Notes: a model not told the origin generated them from the letters alone. A stretch of DNA of 64,000 bases from Cordylochernes scorpioides (GCA_030710605.1 CP092880.1:18661791-18725790); one strand, 5' to 3'; shown: positions 17,919-29,591, numbered from the stretch's first letter. Numbers and translations are program-made.

Positions 17919-20394
17919 CCCTTAATTACTCGCGTCGAGACACAGGTCTCACCTAAAATTTTTATCGAAAAAATAAATACGATTTTCGAGTCCAAATAAT
18001 TTGTAAGTTTTTGTAGCTTAAGATAGCATCGAAATAAATATTTTAGACCATTTGTTCTATCGCTTAGCCCCTAGAAGGAAGAACAATAAAACAAAAAAGC
18101 CACCGCCGAGACAAACGTCTCAACGCGAGTACTTGCGTAATAATTTTGGTTTAGGTTTCATTTTCCGGCTGGCTCTATCTTCGTAAAACAGTAAGTTATT
18201 GTTCTTCTTCTAAGGATATTTTTCGTTCCTAAATATCCTAAATTCTCTCTCTCTGTCTCTCCTAGGTATTTAGAATTTATTTATTTTTATTCAATATTTT
18301 AATACTAAATATTTCCTAAAATATATATTATATTATAACAAATGGCTAGTACTTCTGAGAGGAATCAGAGTGAATCCGACATGGATTGCGATGAAATAAT
18401 TTGTGATATATCCGATACTTCTGATACCGAAATTTATAGTTATCATGACACAGACTCTGAACAGAATTCAGAGGCGGATGAAGAATTACCAAATGATGAT
18501 TCTGAATTTTATTTTGGAAAGGATGGTGTCACAAAATGGAAAAAGACAATGTGGCAGAAAACCCAGATTCGTACAAGAAGTGTAAATATAATTTCTCAAT
18601 TGCCAGGGCCTAAATCTGAAGCAAAATCGATAGAATCTGAATCGGATGCATTTACAAAAATAATTGATAATGATATGGTACAAAAAATTGTAGATTGTAA
18701 GAATGCTTATATAAGCAATATCAAAGAACATTTCACTAGAGAAAGAGATGCCAAATTAACTACTGTAACAGAAATCCTAGCTTTATTTGGACTTTTGATA
18801 ATGTCAGGTGTCAAAAAAGCTGCTCATTTAACTTAAAAAGAGCTATGGGCGGTGGATGGCTCAGGAGTAGAAATTGTGAGAGCAATTATGTCACAAGAAC
18901 GTTTTTTATTTCTTCTACGTTGCCTGAGATTTGATGATATTACAACAAGGAAAGAACGAAAAAAGCTGGACAAACTTGCTCCAATTAGAGAATTTGTAGA
19001 AGCCTTTGTATATAACTGTAAAAAGCTCTATACTCCAGGTGAATATAATACAATTGATGAGAAGCTCATTCCATTTCGTGGCAGGTGTGGCTTTAGACAG
19101 TATATGCCCAACAAACCTGCAAAATATGGGCTCAGAATTTATACCATTAGTGATGCAAAATCATTTTATACCTTTAATTTTGAAAAAAATATTGTGGAAA
19201 ACAACCCGATGATCTATTTAAAAAAAGTAATTCACCCGATGATATATCGTAAAAAGATTGATCACTCCAATATCTGGGAGACAAGCCGAAACATAACAAC
19301 AGACAATTGGTACACTAGTTATAAATTATCCCAAGACCTTCTTACAAAACATAAACTCACTTTAGTTGGCACTTTGAAAAAATAAAAATAAAAAGGAAAT
19401 CCCTAAAATATTTCTGCCCAATAGGAATAGACCAAAATATAATAGTATATTTGGCTTCACTCAGAATACCACCCTTGTATCTTATGTCCCAAAAAAGAGC
19501 AAGGCTGTTCTATTGCTCTCAACAATGCACTCAACTCCCACAATTGACGAAGAAAGTGGATTCAAATTAAAACCTGAAATTGTAACATCTTATAATTTGA
19601 CTAAAGGCGGGGTTGACATGGTGAACCAAATATGTGGAACTTATTCTGTTGGCCGTCGAACCAACAGATGGCCTCTATGCCTATTTTTCGACCTACTAAA
19701 TTTTGCAGGCATAAATTCAGAAATAATTTTCAAGTCTTTAAATATAAATTCACCTCGAGTTCCAAGAAGAATCTTTTTGAAAAATATTTCCCTACAATTA
19801 TTCCAGGATCATTTAAAAATTCGATCCCAATTGAAAAACTTGCCAAGAAGTCTCCATGACCTGATAATATTGCATTGCAAGAAAGCTGAAAGTCCAGAGA
19901 TAAGTTATATATATTTCATAAAATTATTTAAAATGATAAACATAACAATATTTTGTTTACCACAGATCGAAATGAGTGTAAAGTCAGAACCTAAGAAGCG
20001 AAAACGGTGCTATGTTTGCCCAAGTACCAAAGGTAGTATGACACAAACTATTTGCTACAAATGCAGGAGACACATCTGTCAACGTCATTCTTCGAATATT
20101 TGCAAAGATTGCGAATAATATCCGTCTGCAACTTTTAATAGTAGCCAATTTGTAAAACTATGTCAAACATTCATTGTTTTTACTATAGTCATTGTTTCAA
20201 TAAGAATAAATAAATATAAAAATATTTTTGCCTTAATTCACATGTGTCATAAACTACACACAATTACGAATATAATGCAGCCTAATTTTCAATCCAAATA
20301 TTAAAATTTAACATATATTTCGGTTTTTCAAAAGTGAGACCTGGATCTCAACGCGAGTACTTACGTAACAAATATAGGCGCGAGTAATTAAGGG
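17919..20394 (+). mobile_element. piggyBac-family transposon, complete ends
   Basis: Flanked by TTAA on both sides (17915-17918, 20395-20398) with 16-bp TIRs CCCTTAATTACTCGCG. Internal repeats ACGCGAGTACTTGCGTAA near the left end and ACGCGAGTACTTACGTAA near the right. It encodes the transposase remnant at 18342-20118. 2476 bp, the normal size for the family. The insertion lies 3 bp from the H3 end. Confidence 0.95.
18342..20118 (+). pseudogene. piggyBac transposase, interrupted by a stop and a frameshift
   Basis: Three blocks. 18342-18836 is an acidic N-terminus, ending at a single TAA just after MSGVKKAAHLT. 18852-19385 has the first catalytic Asp in NTIDEKLIPFRGR and the second in ITTDNWYTSY. 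19513-20118 has the third in TKGGVDMVNQ with the following RRTNRWPL, then a C-terminal Cys-rich finger (CYVC...CYKC...C..H...CKDC). The conserved VPKKSKAVLLL segment lies before the third block in a shifted frame. A small in-frame duplication (PMIY.KK) lies near 19209-19245. The DDD triad is intact, so inactivation looks recent. Confidence 0.93.
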
Positions 20395-20750
20395 TTAATA
20401 AAGGCATTGATAAAAAATGTGAAGTTTTATTATACCAGACGTCATCTATTGACTGTCGCCGCAAACTAGCGGCCTCAGGTCGGTGACAAAGCCACAACAC
20501 CAGCTTTGGCATACTGAAAAGCGTCCACCTAGAGACCATGGTTTCGGGCTAATGGCCCTCGTCAGCCTAGGGCGGACTTTATTCCATGAGATCCACACAA
20601 GATCTAATGGAATCTTGACAATCTGCCAAAGATGTGTTTAGCTAGCAAGACGTCTGGTTTTGACGTCTATTTTGACCGGAGAGGCAACCCTTGTCTCTTC
20701 AGGTCAATATCCTCCCGGCAAAATTTCCATCTATATTCTAGCCATTATAA

Positions 20751-20993
20751 AGGACTGCGGCGAGTGATTATAAACAATACTTTAAAGTTACACCGCATAA
20801 GTTTCTTTTTTGTGAAAAATCAATTTCCGTTCGCCATTACTCTTCATATTTTCACCCTCTCATACTTCATTTAAAAAAGTTAGAAATAGTAAATATTTCT
20901 CTTTAAAATAAATATTGATTTTTCACAAAAAAGAAACTTATGCGGTGTAACTTTAAAGTATTGTTTATAATCACTCGCCGCAGTCCTTTATAA
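20751..20993. repeat. perfect short foldback nested in F1
   Basis: GGACTGCGGCGAGTGATTAT ... at the left is exactly inverted at the right, with ~105-bp arms. The same half-arm recurs a third time at 21125-21262 next to the tRNA-like sequence. Confidence 0.8.
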
Positions 20994-21039
20994 TGTATTA
21001 TAAGTTACTTTAAATATTATTTACGAACGGAGGAATACG

Positions 21040-21112
21040 TCCAGGGTAGCCTAGTGGACATGGCACCTGCCCGGTAAGCAGAAGGTTGTGGGTTCGATTC
21101 CCGCCCCTGGAC
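21040..21112 (+). tRNA. tRNA-like sequence, Thr(GGT)-type cloverleaf, inside a mobile element
   Basis: 73 nt that fold as a full cloverleaf: acceptor TCCAGGG/CCCTGGA, U8-A9, D arm GCC/GGC, anticodon loop CCGGTAA (GGT at 34-36), T arm GTGGG-TTCGATT-CCCGC. Oddities are C at position 33 (normally U) and a C-A mismatch at 27-43. A second copy at 62717-62789 has the same loop. Being repeated inside transposons, it is probably tRNA-derived rather than a working gene. Confidence 0.55.
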
Positions 21113-21604
21113 ACTTTTATTTTTCCGTTCGCCATTACTCTTCATATTTTCACCCTCTCATACTTCATTCAAAAAAGTTAGAAATAGTAAATATTTCTCT
21201 TTGAAATAAATATTGATTTTTCACCAAAAAGAAACTTATGCGGTGTAACTTTAAAGTATTGTTTATATTCTAGCCATAGATTTGGCCCAGCCACTTTGCC
21301 AGCTAAACACCTCTTTGGCAGATTGTCAAGATTCTATTAGATCCCGTTTGGATCTCATGGAATAAAGTCTGCCCTAGACTGACGAGGGCCATTAGCCCAA
21401 AACCATGGTCTCTAGGTGGACGCTTTTCAGTTTGCCAAATCTGGTGTTGTCTCTTTGTCACCGACCCGAGGCCGCTAATTGCGACGACGGTCAATAGATG
21501 GTGTCTGGTTTTGACGGGAGAGGCGATCCTTGTCTCTTTAGATCAATTTCCTCCCGGCAAAATTTCCATCTATATAATGAGGAGATGTATAGCGACAAAC
21601 ATAT

Positions 21605-21772
21605 ATACATACAGTAGAACATCCCTGTAAAGGACACAATTGAAGAGCTAAAGTGTTCTTTAGAGAGAGATTTCCTCTTACCGGAGAGTTACTAAATTGT
21701 AAAAATGGTAATTTTGCAAATGAAAACTGTCTTTTGTGGAGAGATGTCCACTAAAGGATGGTTCTACTGTAT
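21605..21772 (+). mobile_element. MITE, CAGTAGAACCTC family
   Basis: Begins CAGTAGAACATCCCTGTAAA and ends GATGGTTCTACTGTA with TA flanks. Confidence 0.75.
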
Positions 21773-22425
21773 ATATATTATATAATCTAAATATAAAAAT
21801 ATTCTATATAATTTAAAAAATATATTTTATTTTCATTCATTGATAATTCTACTTGTGTTTTGACCATAGTTTTAGAATACACAGACTTTTAATACTTGTT
21901 GTAAATATGTAGTTATCTAACCTATTTTTGAAATTCACTAATATAGAATTCTAAATTCTATATAACTGTGAAAAATGTCTTATTGTAATTTTCTTCAAGT
22001 AATTTAAAATAAAAACTACTTGATAGTAAATAGTTATTTTTCTGCTTTTCTTTCAAAATGACACGACTTCAAACGATACCATTAGGTACTCATGTACTCA
22101 AAAGAACCAGTAATTAATTTCAATCTCAAAATAATATTTATTATAACATATATATAGACTGACTTTTATATATAGAAAGATTTATTTCCTCCTGACAAAA
22201 TTTGCATCTGTATTTCTAAACTGAAGTGTGTTATTCTGGTAGTTCAGATATCTCTACAATAGGTTGAAGGATGCAAACACCAGCACATAGTTATCATCAC
22301 CAGATCAGGGAAAGGTTACAAATACTTATTTAGCTCTTGTTAAGTTTCTAAGAATTCTCTCTTCATGTGTGGCCTCTCTCTGACCTCTGTATGATGCTGG
22401 GTAGGTGCTAAGCCTGACCTCTCAG
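21773..22425. other. intron DNA, AT-rich
   Basis: No repeat or coding signal recognised, apart from the acceptor ACCTCTCAG at its end. Confidence 0.5.
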
Positions 22426-22609
22426 GCACCTGCCTGGTCATCGGAACACGCCCGTCTATTAGAGGAGGTGGCCTCGCTACGTGCCCAACTCCAAGTAAGG
22501 GAGAAACAACTCCTGCGCACAGCCATCTTGACATTGTTGTCTGTACAGACTGCTGCCATTGGACCAGCTGGGGACTCACGGACAGAAAGCTGGCAGCGCA
22601 AGGTCCAAG
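22426..22609 (+). CDS. coiled-coil exon of the PACT-domain gene
   Basis: Acceptor CTGACCTCTCAG, donor AAG|GTAGGT; enters in phase 0 and exits in phase 1. Reads APAWSSEHARLLEEVASLRA followed by QLQVREKQLLRTAI, a heptad-type coiled coil, and ends SWQRKVQ. Phase 1 fits the next exon exactly (G + CA = Ala). An alternative with a ~52-bp intron inside (CAA|GTAAGG to CTGTACAG) is possible, but the coiled coil reads through it. Confidence 0.78.
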
Positions 22610-22732
22610 GTAGGTTAAATTCACCTCATTTCTCCTGAGACATCATTCTATATGGTCTCCTATATTTGTGTTGAATGACAAATGATAGAATATATAAGAA
22701 ATCAAAACTTTTTTTGATGCGTATGATTCTTT

Positions 22733-23316
22733 TGTTGTTGTTGTCGTGTCCAATGAAGAGCCTCAGATGTCTCCATACATCTCTATCACAGCAGCAGCAA
22801 TGTCCTCTATCTTGGGTGTGTATACTGTATTGTTGTTGTTGTCATGTCCAATGAAGAGCCTCAGATGTCTCCATACATCTCTATCACAGCAGTCACAATG
22901 TTCTCTATCTTGGGTGTGTATACTGTATTGTTGTTGTTATGTCCAATGAAGAGCTCAGATGTCTTCATGTATCTCTATCACAGCAGTCGCAATGTCCACT
23001 ATCTTGGGTGTGTATACTGTATTGTTGTTGTTGTTGTGTCCAATAAAGAGCCTCAGATGTCTTCATGTATCTCTATCACAGCAGTCGCAATGTCCACTAT
23101 CTTGGGTGTGTATACTGTATTGTTGTTGTTGTTGTGTCCAATAAAGAGCCTCAGATGTCTTCATGTATCTCTATCACAGCAGTCGCAATGTCCACTATCT
23201 TGGGTTTGTATACTGTATTGTTGTTGTTGTTTTTGTTGTCGTGTCCAATGAAGAGCCTCAGATGTCTCCATACATCTCTATCACAGCAGCAGCAATGTCC
23301 ACAATCTTGGGTGTGT
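22733..23316. repeat. minisatellite, ~98-bp unit, six copies
   Basis: Each unit has (TTG)n, GTGTCCAATGAAGAGCCTCA, ATCTCTATCACAGCAG, AATGTCC and TCTTGGGTGTGTATACTGTA. Unit length varies by 3-bp steps in the TTG run. It lies in the intron after the 22426 exon; ORFs across it are a by-product. Confidence 0.9.
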
Positions 23317-23859
23317 AAAGCTGCTGCACTGGGTCTATGTCAATTTTTCTGCAAGGCTGCGGCCATTGCTGGACATGAGAATATGTGAATAGATGTTAGT
23401 TCCACACCAGAACAGTTGTTACATATCCTATAGGTTCTTGTGCTATCTGGATATATTGTCATTCCTTTATAGTGTTTTTTTCTAAGTGTATGATTCTTTT
23501 AAAAATAAAAATAATTTTCTAGTGCACTTGCTGCAATGTGATAAATTAATGGTAGCAATGTCTTCCCTCCATATAAATAAATTGTTTGAATAAGAAAGAA
23601 TTCAAATGATATGTTATTCCTAAAGATACACTACTAGGCAATTATAAACTGAGGGGAAAGTGTAAATTCCAATTTCATTCGCTAATTATTCTCATGTCTT
23701 CTGTGAGCTTTCCTCAATACTTCTTGGGTCAAATTTACTTACATGCCAGTCAGTTGTGTTAAGATATTTCTAAAGTGTACTGCCTGGATTGAGACCCATA
23801 TCTCATATTTGAATGGCTCAGAATCATTTCAATCTTTGCATATCCCAGGAATATCCCCC

Positions 23860-24042
23860 AATACAGTAAAACCTCCCTGTAAAGGACACCTAGTGGCAGA
23901 GCTAAAGTGTCTTTTAGGGAGAAGTATCTTCTTACCGGAGAGTCTCTAAATAGTAAAAATGGTAATTTTGCAATGAAAACTGTCCTTTATAGAGAGGTGT
24001 CTTCTAGTGTGAGTGTCCTCTCATGGAGGTTCTACTGTAGTA
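23860..24042 (+). mobile_element. MITE, CAGTAGAACCTC family
   Basis: Starts CAGTAAAACCTCCCTGTAAA and ends ATGGAGGTTCTACTGTA. Confidence 0.85.
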
Positions 24043-24141
24043 GAATATCTCATGCTTGTGGAGAATGGACTCCTGGAATTTGTGTAATCTCTGCACAAGG
24101 GGATAAGAAACCACAGAAGAAGTGATGTAGAGGGTGTGGAG

Positions 24142-24322
24142 CAGAGGCCTGGCAGAGTGAGAAGAGAGCTGGGGAACAACTCTGCCGGCAGCTGGAGAGT
24201 GAACGGAGCCACAGCCTGGACCTAGCCTCCCAGCTGGAAGAGGAGAAGTCCCGCAGCCACCAACTGGAGTCCCAGCTCTATCGAATGAGGCTGGAGCTGG
24301 TGCAGACCCAGCACCATCTCAG
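24142..24322 (+). CDS. coiled-coil exon of the PACT-domain gene
   Basis: Reads EAWQSEKRAGEQLCRQLESE, then SHSLDLASQLEEEKSRSHQL and RMRLELVQTQHHL, a strong uninterrupted coiled coil. It starts two bases into a codon, completing the phase-1 end at 22609, and ends CTCAG|GTACTT in phase 2. That joins to the exon at 28669 (AG + G = Arg). The acceptor has a poor pyrimidine tract because a LINE tail (ACAAGGGGATAAGAAACC) sits ~20 bp upstream. Confidence 0.82.
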
Positions 24323-24429
24323 GTACTTTTTATTCTCCCTTGTCCTCACACAACAGAATTGATATGAACATTACTATAACTGCGGTAGAGAAATCTAAGG
24401 AGAGCCAGAAAATAGAATATGATAGTGGT

Positions 24430-24845
24430 ACATATCCTTTTTTTTTGCTTATCCCTAGTACATGTGATACACGCCATGAAAATCTTTTTTTTTTTTTTTT
24501 TGCCTATCCTTAGTACATGTGGTACTGGAATTCATGTAATCTTTACACAAGCGGATAAGAAACAACAACATCTGGTACAGGCCATGATAATCATGGTGGG
24601 TAGAAGTAGGCGACTGCTTTTACAGTAAGTACACCACATGTCTACACATGTGAAAAGCAGTTCGACTTTGCACTTACAAATGTGCCAGAGCCCCGTTTGG
24701 TTACTTACACTCCTTGGTGGGGTTGGACTTTTGCAAGAATCGGGGGCCAATGAAGCATATTTTTTTAAATCAGAAAAAAGTACGAAATGGAACCTCGGTT
24801 ATAGTGGTCAAAAACCAACGGTTTAGACCATCCTTCCACCGACCC
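24430..24845 (-). mobile_element. tRNA-derived SINE split by a LINE tail
   Basis: Antisense full-length SINE, with tail CTTATCCCTAGTACATGTG and tRNA-like head near 24800-24840. A ~40-bp LINE 3' end (TTCATGTAATCTTTACACAAG ... AACAACAAC) is inserted after the first part. Confidence 0.75.
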
Positions 24846-24884
24846 CAAGGGTACATATCCCTAGTACACATAGTACCTATCATC

Positions 24885-25200
24885 CACAGTGTGCCTGGAT
24901 CATGGTGCCATGATCAATGAAAGCTGCACCCCTACACCCCATTCCACACATGGAATTTGTGTAATCTTTGCACAAAGGGATAAGAAACAACAACATAGTA
25001 CAGGCTATGATAATCATGGTTGGCAGTAAGAAACTGCTTTGATTGTAAATGCACAGCATGCTTACATATACAGAAAGCAGTTTGACTTTTGCACTTACAA
25101 GTGTCTGGTTACTTGCGCTCAGTGTTGGACTTCTGGAAGAATCCGGGGGTCGTTGAGGTAATTTATTTTCTTCAGAAAAAAGTTCTCAATTCAGGATTCA
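24885..25200 (-). mobile_element. R4 tail fragment plus degenerate SINE
   Basis: An R4 end (GATCATGGTGCCATGATC ... GGGATAAGAAACAAC) is followed by a diverged antisense SINE body to the TTTTCTTCAGAAAAAAGT block. Confidence 0.6.
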
Positions 25201-25539
25201 ATTCTGGGTAGTGGCTGTAGAAAATTGATTGTTTACATCTCTCCCCTTGCTGAAATGTGATTAAAGTATATATTATAGGGAAAGCTTGTTCTATATTACT
25301 ATAAACATGATGATACGGATGTTCCATGGGAGAACAGCAGAGGTTAGACATTTCAACTCTATGGTTTAGGCTCAAGAAGCATGGATAATCTTTGCACAAA
25401 GGGATAAGAAACAAGAATGACAAGGGTTTTGCATTTTAACTCTAACACCAACATGATTGTATGTGCTGATGTTCAATGGCATTACAGCAAAGGTTTGACA
25501 TTTCAACTCCAGTCCAAATACTATTACAAATACAAATCA

Positions 25540-25710
25540 ACTACAGACAAAGTCAGACTTTCACCAAAGTGTGCCTGGATCATGATGCCATGATCAATGA
25601 AAGCTGCACCCCTACACCCCATTCGATGAGATCAGAAGCTCAAGGAACATGAACTCATGGAATTCGTGTAATCTTTACACAAGGGGATAAGAAACAACAA
25701 CAACAACAGT
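25540..25710 (+). mobile_element. R4 element 3' end with LINE tail
   Basis: GTCAGACTTTCACCAAAGTG ... CATGAACTCATGGAATTCGT ... TTTACACAAGGGGATAAG then AACAACAACAAC. This is the same ending as the LINE RNase H ORF (ELMEFV-stop-tail). Confidence 0.7.
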
Positions 25711-26301
25711 CCAAATACTGACATTGTGTATGTGCAGAACACCAGCTTCCACCTCTGCTGCCTCCTGTCCTTCCTCTTCCATGGTAAACACCAGTAGCTC
25801 TTTGTTTTTTAGCACAAAATTTCTACAGGTCATCAATTCAACCTACAAGATGTCACATGTCCATAATATATTCTCCATTTATTCTTTTGTCTGATGATGG
25901 TGACAATGCTGTTGCCGACACGTCACACACTAATAAATTATTAGGTCTTATTTTCTTGTATTATAATCTATAACCTCCAAATTGTGCTTTATCATATTCT
26001 CCAAAGACAAGAGATTCAATCTAGAATCCAAAAACAATAACAGAATAAATAGAAAATGGATCTATACCTCAGCAATTCCAGCATATTCAATGCAGATAAT
26101 GCTCACCCCCATTGAAATTGTCCCTCTACAATTGAAAACTATTTTTATATTTGATTGAAAAATATATATTTCTGTGAATCTCTATTATATGTATGTTGCA
26201 CGCCTTTTCAAAGCCAGTGGCCTGATGAAGCGCGACCGCATGAAAATTTGCCTCCCTATTTCAGAATAAAGAAACTCTGCAAATATTTTAATATTTATTT
26301 A
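25711..26301. other. intron DNA with hammerhead-like repeats
   Basis: A P1 unit at 25882-25995 (CTGATGATGGTGACAATGCTGTTGCCG). A different repeat at 26219-26280 has CTGATGAAGCGCGACCGCAT then GAAAATTTGC and AATAAAGAAAC. Otherwise unremarkable. Confidence 0.5.
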
Positions 26302-26641
26302 CAGTGGACCCTCGGTTTGCGAGCATAATCTGTTCCAGAGCCATGCTCGTACTCCAAAACGCTCGTAGTGCGAAACTAATTTCTTATTTTTAATAATTGA
26401 AACTCGGACAATTCTTCTTGCTACGAACAATTGCACAGTTTCCCACATTTTACATATTTCCAGAATCTGATCTGAAGGGAGGGATCCCAGTGAATTTTCA
26501 TCCATCACGATTACGGGCAACCATCACGAGTTGCTCGTAATGCGAAATTTCACTCGTAATCCGAGGTAAAATTTTTCAAAAAATTTTGTCGTACTGCGAA
26601 AAGCTCGTACTCCAAGGTGCTCGTAAACCAAGGGTCCACTG
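26302..26641. mobile_element. Tigger-like MITE, CAGTGGACCCTCGG ends
   Basis: 340 bp with TIR CAGTGGACCCTCGGTTTGCG / CTCGTAAACCAAGGGTCCACTG and TA duplications. TIR layout is typical of pogo/Tigger elements. No transposase. Confidence 0.88.
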
Positions 26642-27459
26642 TAATTCAATTACATCTTTTACTGTATCTGTTTGCCGCATATTCCTGGATATCTGTGTGG
26701 GATTCCTCTTTTAACATTTATTTAAAGTATTCCACCCCATGATTCATGATCTCAAGGAAGAATTAGCTTTAAGCCACAGTTACATTGATAAATCTTGGGT
26801 TCCAGAGAAAATGTTTTGTTAAATGTTGAGTTGTCAATTGACAGAGGAATTGAGCCGCTTCATGAGTCAGGTTCTCTAGACTGAGGACACCACACTGCTA
26901 GAAGAAACCAAGGGAAGACCTAAATCAGATTGTTGAAAAGTCAAAAAAGAAATCAAAAAGTTTGTTGGTTTGAAATATCAGTAAAACTAAAATTACAACC
27001 ACTGGTAATATAAATTGCTTTGAAATTCATCAAGAAAAATTTGAAATTGTTGATCACCTCTTAGACTTTCACCAAAGTATGCCTGGATCAGATACATAAT
27101 GAGAACAAATGGCTTAGAAAATATGTGAAAAATGGAAAGTAGAGAGTAAGACCTCCAAGCCACTAGATGACCTGTGAGTTGTTGTTGTTGCTGCTTATTC
27201 CTCAAGTCGTTTAAACGATATCCATTAGGTGCCATTGTCTCATCTTTTCTATTATAGTCCTGGGGGGTTTTTCCCAGTGGTCTTTTTATCGAGGATTTAA
27301 TACAATTCAATAGATGTTCAGGACTGGCTGGTTGGGAATCACATTTGGGACATTTCGGGAATCTATGAGTGGGGTGGCCACTAACAAATCAATTTGGAGA
27401 ATATTTGTCCATAGTTTACCTAAAGTCAACTTGATGGACACTATCAACAATGTCCATGT
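26642..27459. other. intron DNA, nothing firm
   Basis: No exon-like sequence. A short piece near 27060-27090 resembles R4 (ACTTTCACCAAAGTATGCCTG). Confidence 0.45.
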
Positions 27460-27636
27460 ACAGTAGAATTTCCATGAGAGGACACTCGTGCTAGAGGACA
27501 CCTCTCCACAAAGGACAGTTTTCATTTACAAAATTACAATTTTTTCTATTTAGCAACTCTCCGGTAAGAGAACACCTCTCCCTAAAGAACACTTTGGCTC
27601 TGTAATTAGGTGTCCTTTACAGGGAGGTTCTACTGT
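27460..27636 (-). mobile_element. MITE, CAGTAGAACCTC family
   Basis: Both TIRs present (CAGTAGAATTTCC ... GGGAGGTTCTACTG) with TA flanks. Confidence 0.88.
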
Positions 27637-27654
27637 ATCAACCAACTTGTAAAC

Positions 27655-27810
27655 ACAAGGTAATAAGACCAAATCCAAATAAATAAATAGTGTGTGACGT
27701 TTCGGTAACAACGCTGTTACCGAAACGTCACACACTATTTATTTATTTGGATTTGGTCTTATTACCTTGTGTTTATAATTTATAATCTAAATTGTGCCAT
27801 ATCAACCAAC
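27655..27810. repeat. family P1 inverted dimer fused at the hairpin
   Basis: The two arms meet inside the core: GTTTCGGTAACA-ACGC-TGTTACCGAAAC, so one hairpin is shared and both CTGATGA boxes are lost. Flanks are the inverted AAGGTAATAAGACCAAATCC blocks. Confidence 0.8.
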
Positions 27811-28208
27811 ATGTAGAATAATTTAAGAGAAGCACATCTAGAGGTTGTGTCCTTCTACTGTCTTATGTTATTATATTTGTCACCAAGCTGAGGTAGTTAT
27901 CTCTGTGTGTGTATTTGCTGCAGGGTGTGGCTCCTCCTCCCTCCAGCCATCATCCCCCAGTGTAAGTACAGCTACAGTTGTACAATAGTAGAGTTGGGAG
28001 ATTGTCTTCCTCATCAAGAGGTTTCACTGTAGTATTGTTGGGAGCATTTCAGCAGAGAAGTGAGATTAACCTCTGGTCAAATTTTAAGAAAGTGCTCATA
28101 TTTCACATTGATTGTAACATCATTTGTGTTCTATTAAATTTGGGTCACAGTCCTTTTAATCCATTTTATTTACTCTATTGCTTCTCTCTCTCTATATATA
28201 TATATATA

Positions 28209-28385
28209 CAGTTAAACCTGTCTATAACACCCCCTCTAAATAGCGCCTTCCTTTCTATAGCGCCCGATTTTAAATACGTAGTACGATGCGATTTACATTA
28301 AAAGTGACCTGTCTATAGCACCCCCTCTCTATAGCACCCTATTTTGGTGAGTTCCAAGAGGGGGCGCTATAGACAGGTTTAACTG
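28209..28385. mobile_element. pogo-like MITE, CAGTTAAACCTGTCTATA family
   Basis: Both TIRs intact, TA flanks, and a near-copy of the element at 2235. Confidence 0.88.
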
Positions 28386-28668
28386 TATATTTATATTTAT
28401 CAAGTATATTATCTATTTATATCTATTTATTCATATATTTATCATTATATAATCATATTTATTCATATTTATATTTATTCTGTATTTAACCTTATATAAT
28501 CTTATATGGACTTTGAAATAAAGTAGTTTCAATCTCAATCTCTCTCTATTCCTAAAATGGTTTATCCTTTCAACTCCATCAGAATGTGTGACTCCAATCA
28601 TGCTGTTAAAGAAGGTTCTGTAGGAGATGACTATTGCATATGCCTTTTCAACTGTTTGATGTATGCAG
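28386..28668. other. intron DNA, low complexity
   Basis: TATTTAT-type low-complexity sequence to ~28520, then the pyrimidine-poor approach to the next acceptor (GTATGCAG). Confidence 0.5.
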
Positions 28669-28764
28669 GCCGCGAGAAGAAGCCAGGCTACAATCCCGTC
28701 CAGAACTTGCCTTACGCCTGCGTAAAACCGAGAGTCACCGCAGAGCTTTGGCGTACCAGAAAAA
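28669..28764 (+). CDS. exon with the start of the PACT domain
   Basis: Acceptor TTGATGTATGCAG, donor AAAAA|GTAAGA. Reads PREEARLQSRPELALRLRKT then ESHRRALAYQK. ESxRxALxYQKKYLL is the hallmark of the PACT domain, which targets pericentrin, AKAP450 and fly Plp to the centrosome and binds calmodulin. Enters after two bases (AG|G) and exits in phase 2, joining precisely to 29592. Confidence 0.88.
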
Positions 28765-29056
28765 GTAAGATTTTTTTCCTTTTTATTATCTTAACACAAT
28801 TAGCTCTTTGAATAGGAATCTCTAGGGCAGCAATAGAAGCTTCAATAAATGGATATATTCTAACTACACTGAGTTGTGAGGGAGCTTTTGCTATACACTC
28901 TTCAAAGCTGGTGGTGGTACCTATCCCTAAGTACAGGTAGAGGGTCAAACTTTACAGCACAATGGGGAAAATATGCCCAATTGCAAGGGATCTGCAGGAA
29001 GGATTGTGCCCAATTTGTGAGACCCCAAATAAGTGTTTAAAATATTCTTTCCTTCG

Positions 29057-29206
29057 ATAAGGCACAATTTGGATTATTGATTATAAACACAAGGTAATAA
29101 GACCAAATCCAAATAAATAAATGGTGTGTGACGTTTCGGTAACAGCGTTGTTACCAAAACGTCACACACCATTTATTTATTTGGATTTGGTCTTATTACC
29201 TTGTAT
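29057..29206. repeat. family P1 inverted dimer fused at the hairpin
   Basis: Same fused form as 27655: GTTTCGGTAACAGCGTTGTTACCAAAAC with perfect outer arms. Confidence 0.8.
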
Positions 29207-29591
29207 CCTTTCCTTCATATCTGGCTTAATTGTTACTTACAATTCAAAAAGAGAGTGTTTATGTTAGAAAGCCTTCATTTAATTAAATAAACTCCTTGTG
29301 TGTGTAGTTTTATAATTCTTTGTTAATTCAATATTAATAAATAAGTTTTGGAACTTTATACTGTTTGAGTATATGTCTCTACAGATAAAAGTAGTTTGAT
29401 ATTTTCAATTTAAAAGTAACTTTTGGTAGCTTTGCTCGGGGTTGGATTTGTGTTGGAGTTCATTGAAACAATAGTGCAGGATTCTGCTTAAAGTCCTGTG
29501 TCAGGAATGTTGTATAAGCCCCCTATAATAGATATCATGCCACAGTATATTCTTGCCCATATTCCACTCTCCCTAAACTGAGGCTGTCCAG

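Larger units (their letters stand above)
20433..21578. repeat. foldback element F1, composite copy
   Basis: Left arm 20433-20745 and inverted right arm 21262-21578 match the F1 copy at 6236-6716. Between them sit a second perfect foldback (20751-20993) and a tRNA-bearing unit (20994-21261). Confidence 0.75.

Noticed and set aside
22746-23388. Overlapping ORFs with repeated MSNEEPQMSPYISIT-type units
   Set aside because: By-product of the 98-bp minisatellite in an intron; no splice or start support.
27924-27961. Possible 38-bp exon (CTGCAG|GGTGTGG ... CAGT|GTAAGT) in the PACT gene
   Set aside because: Good splice sites, but including it shifts the frame between 24322 and 28669, which join perfectly without it.
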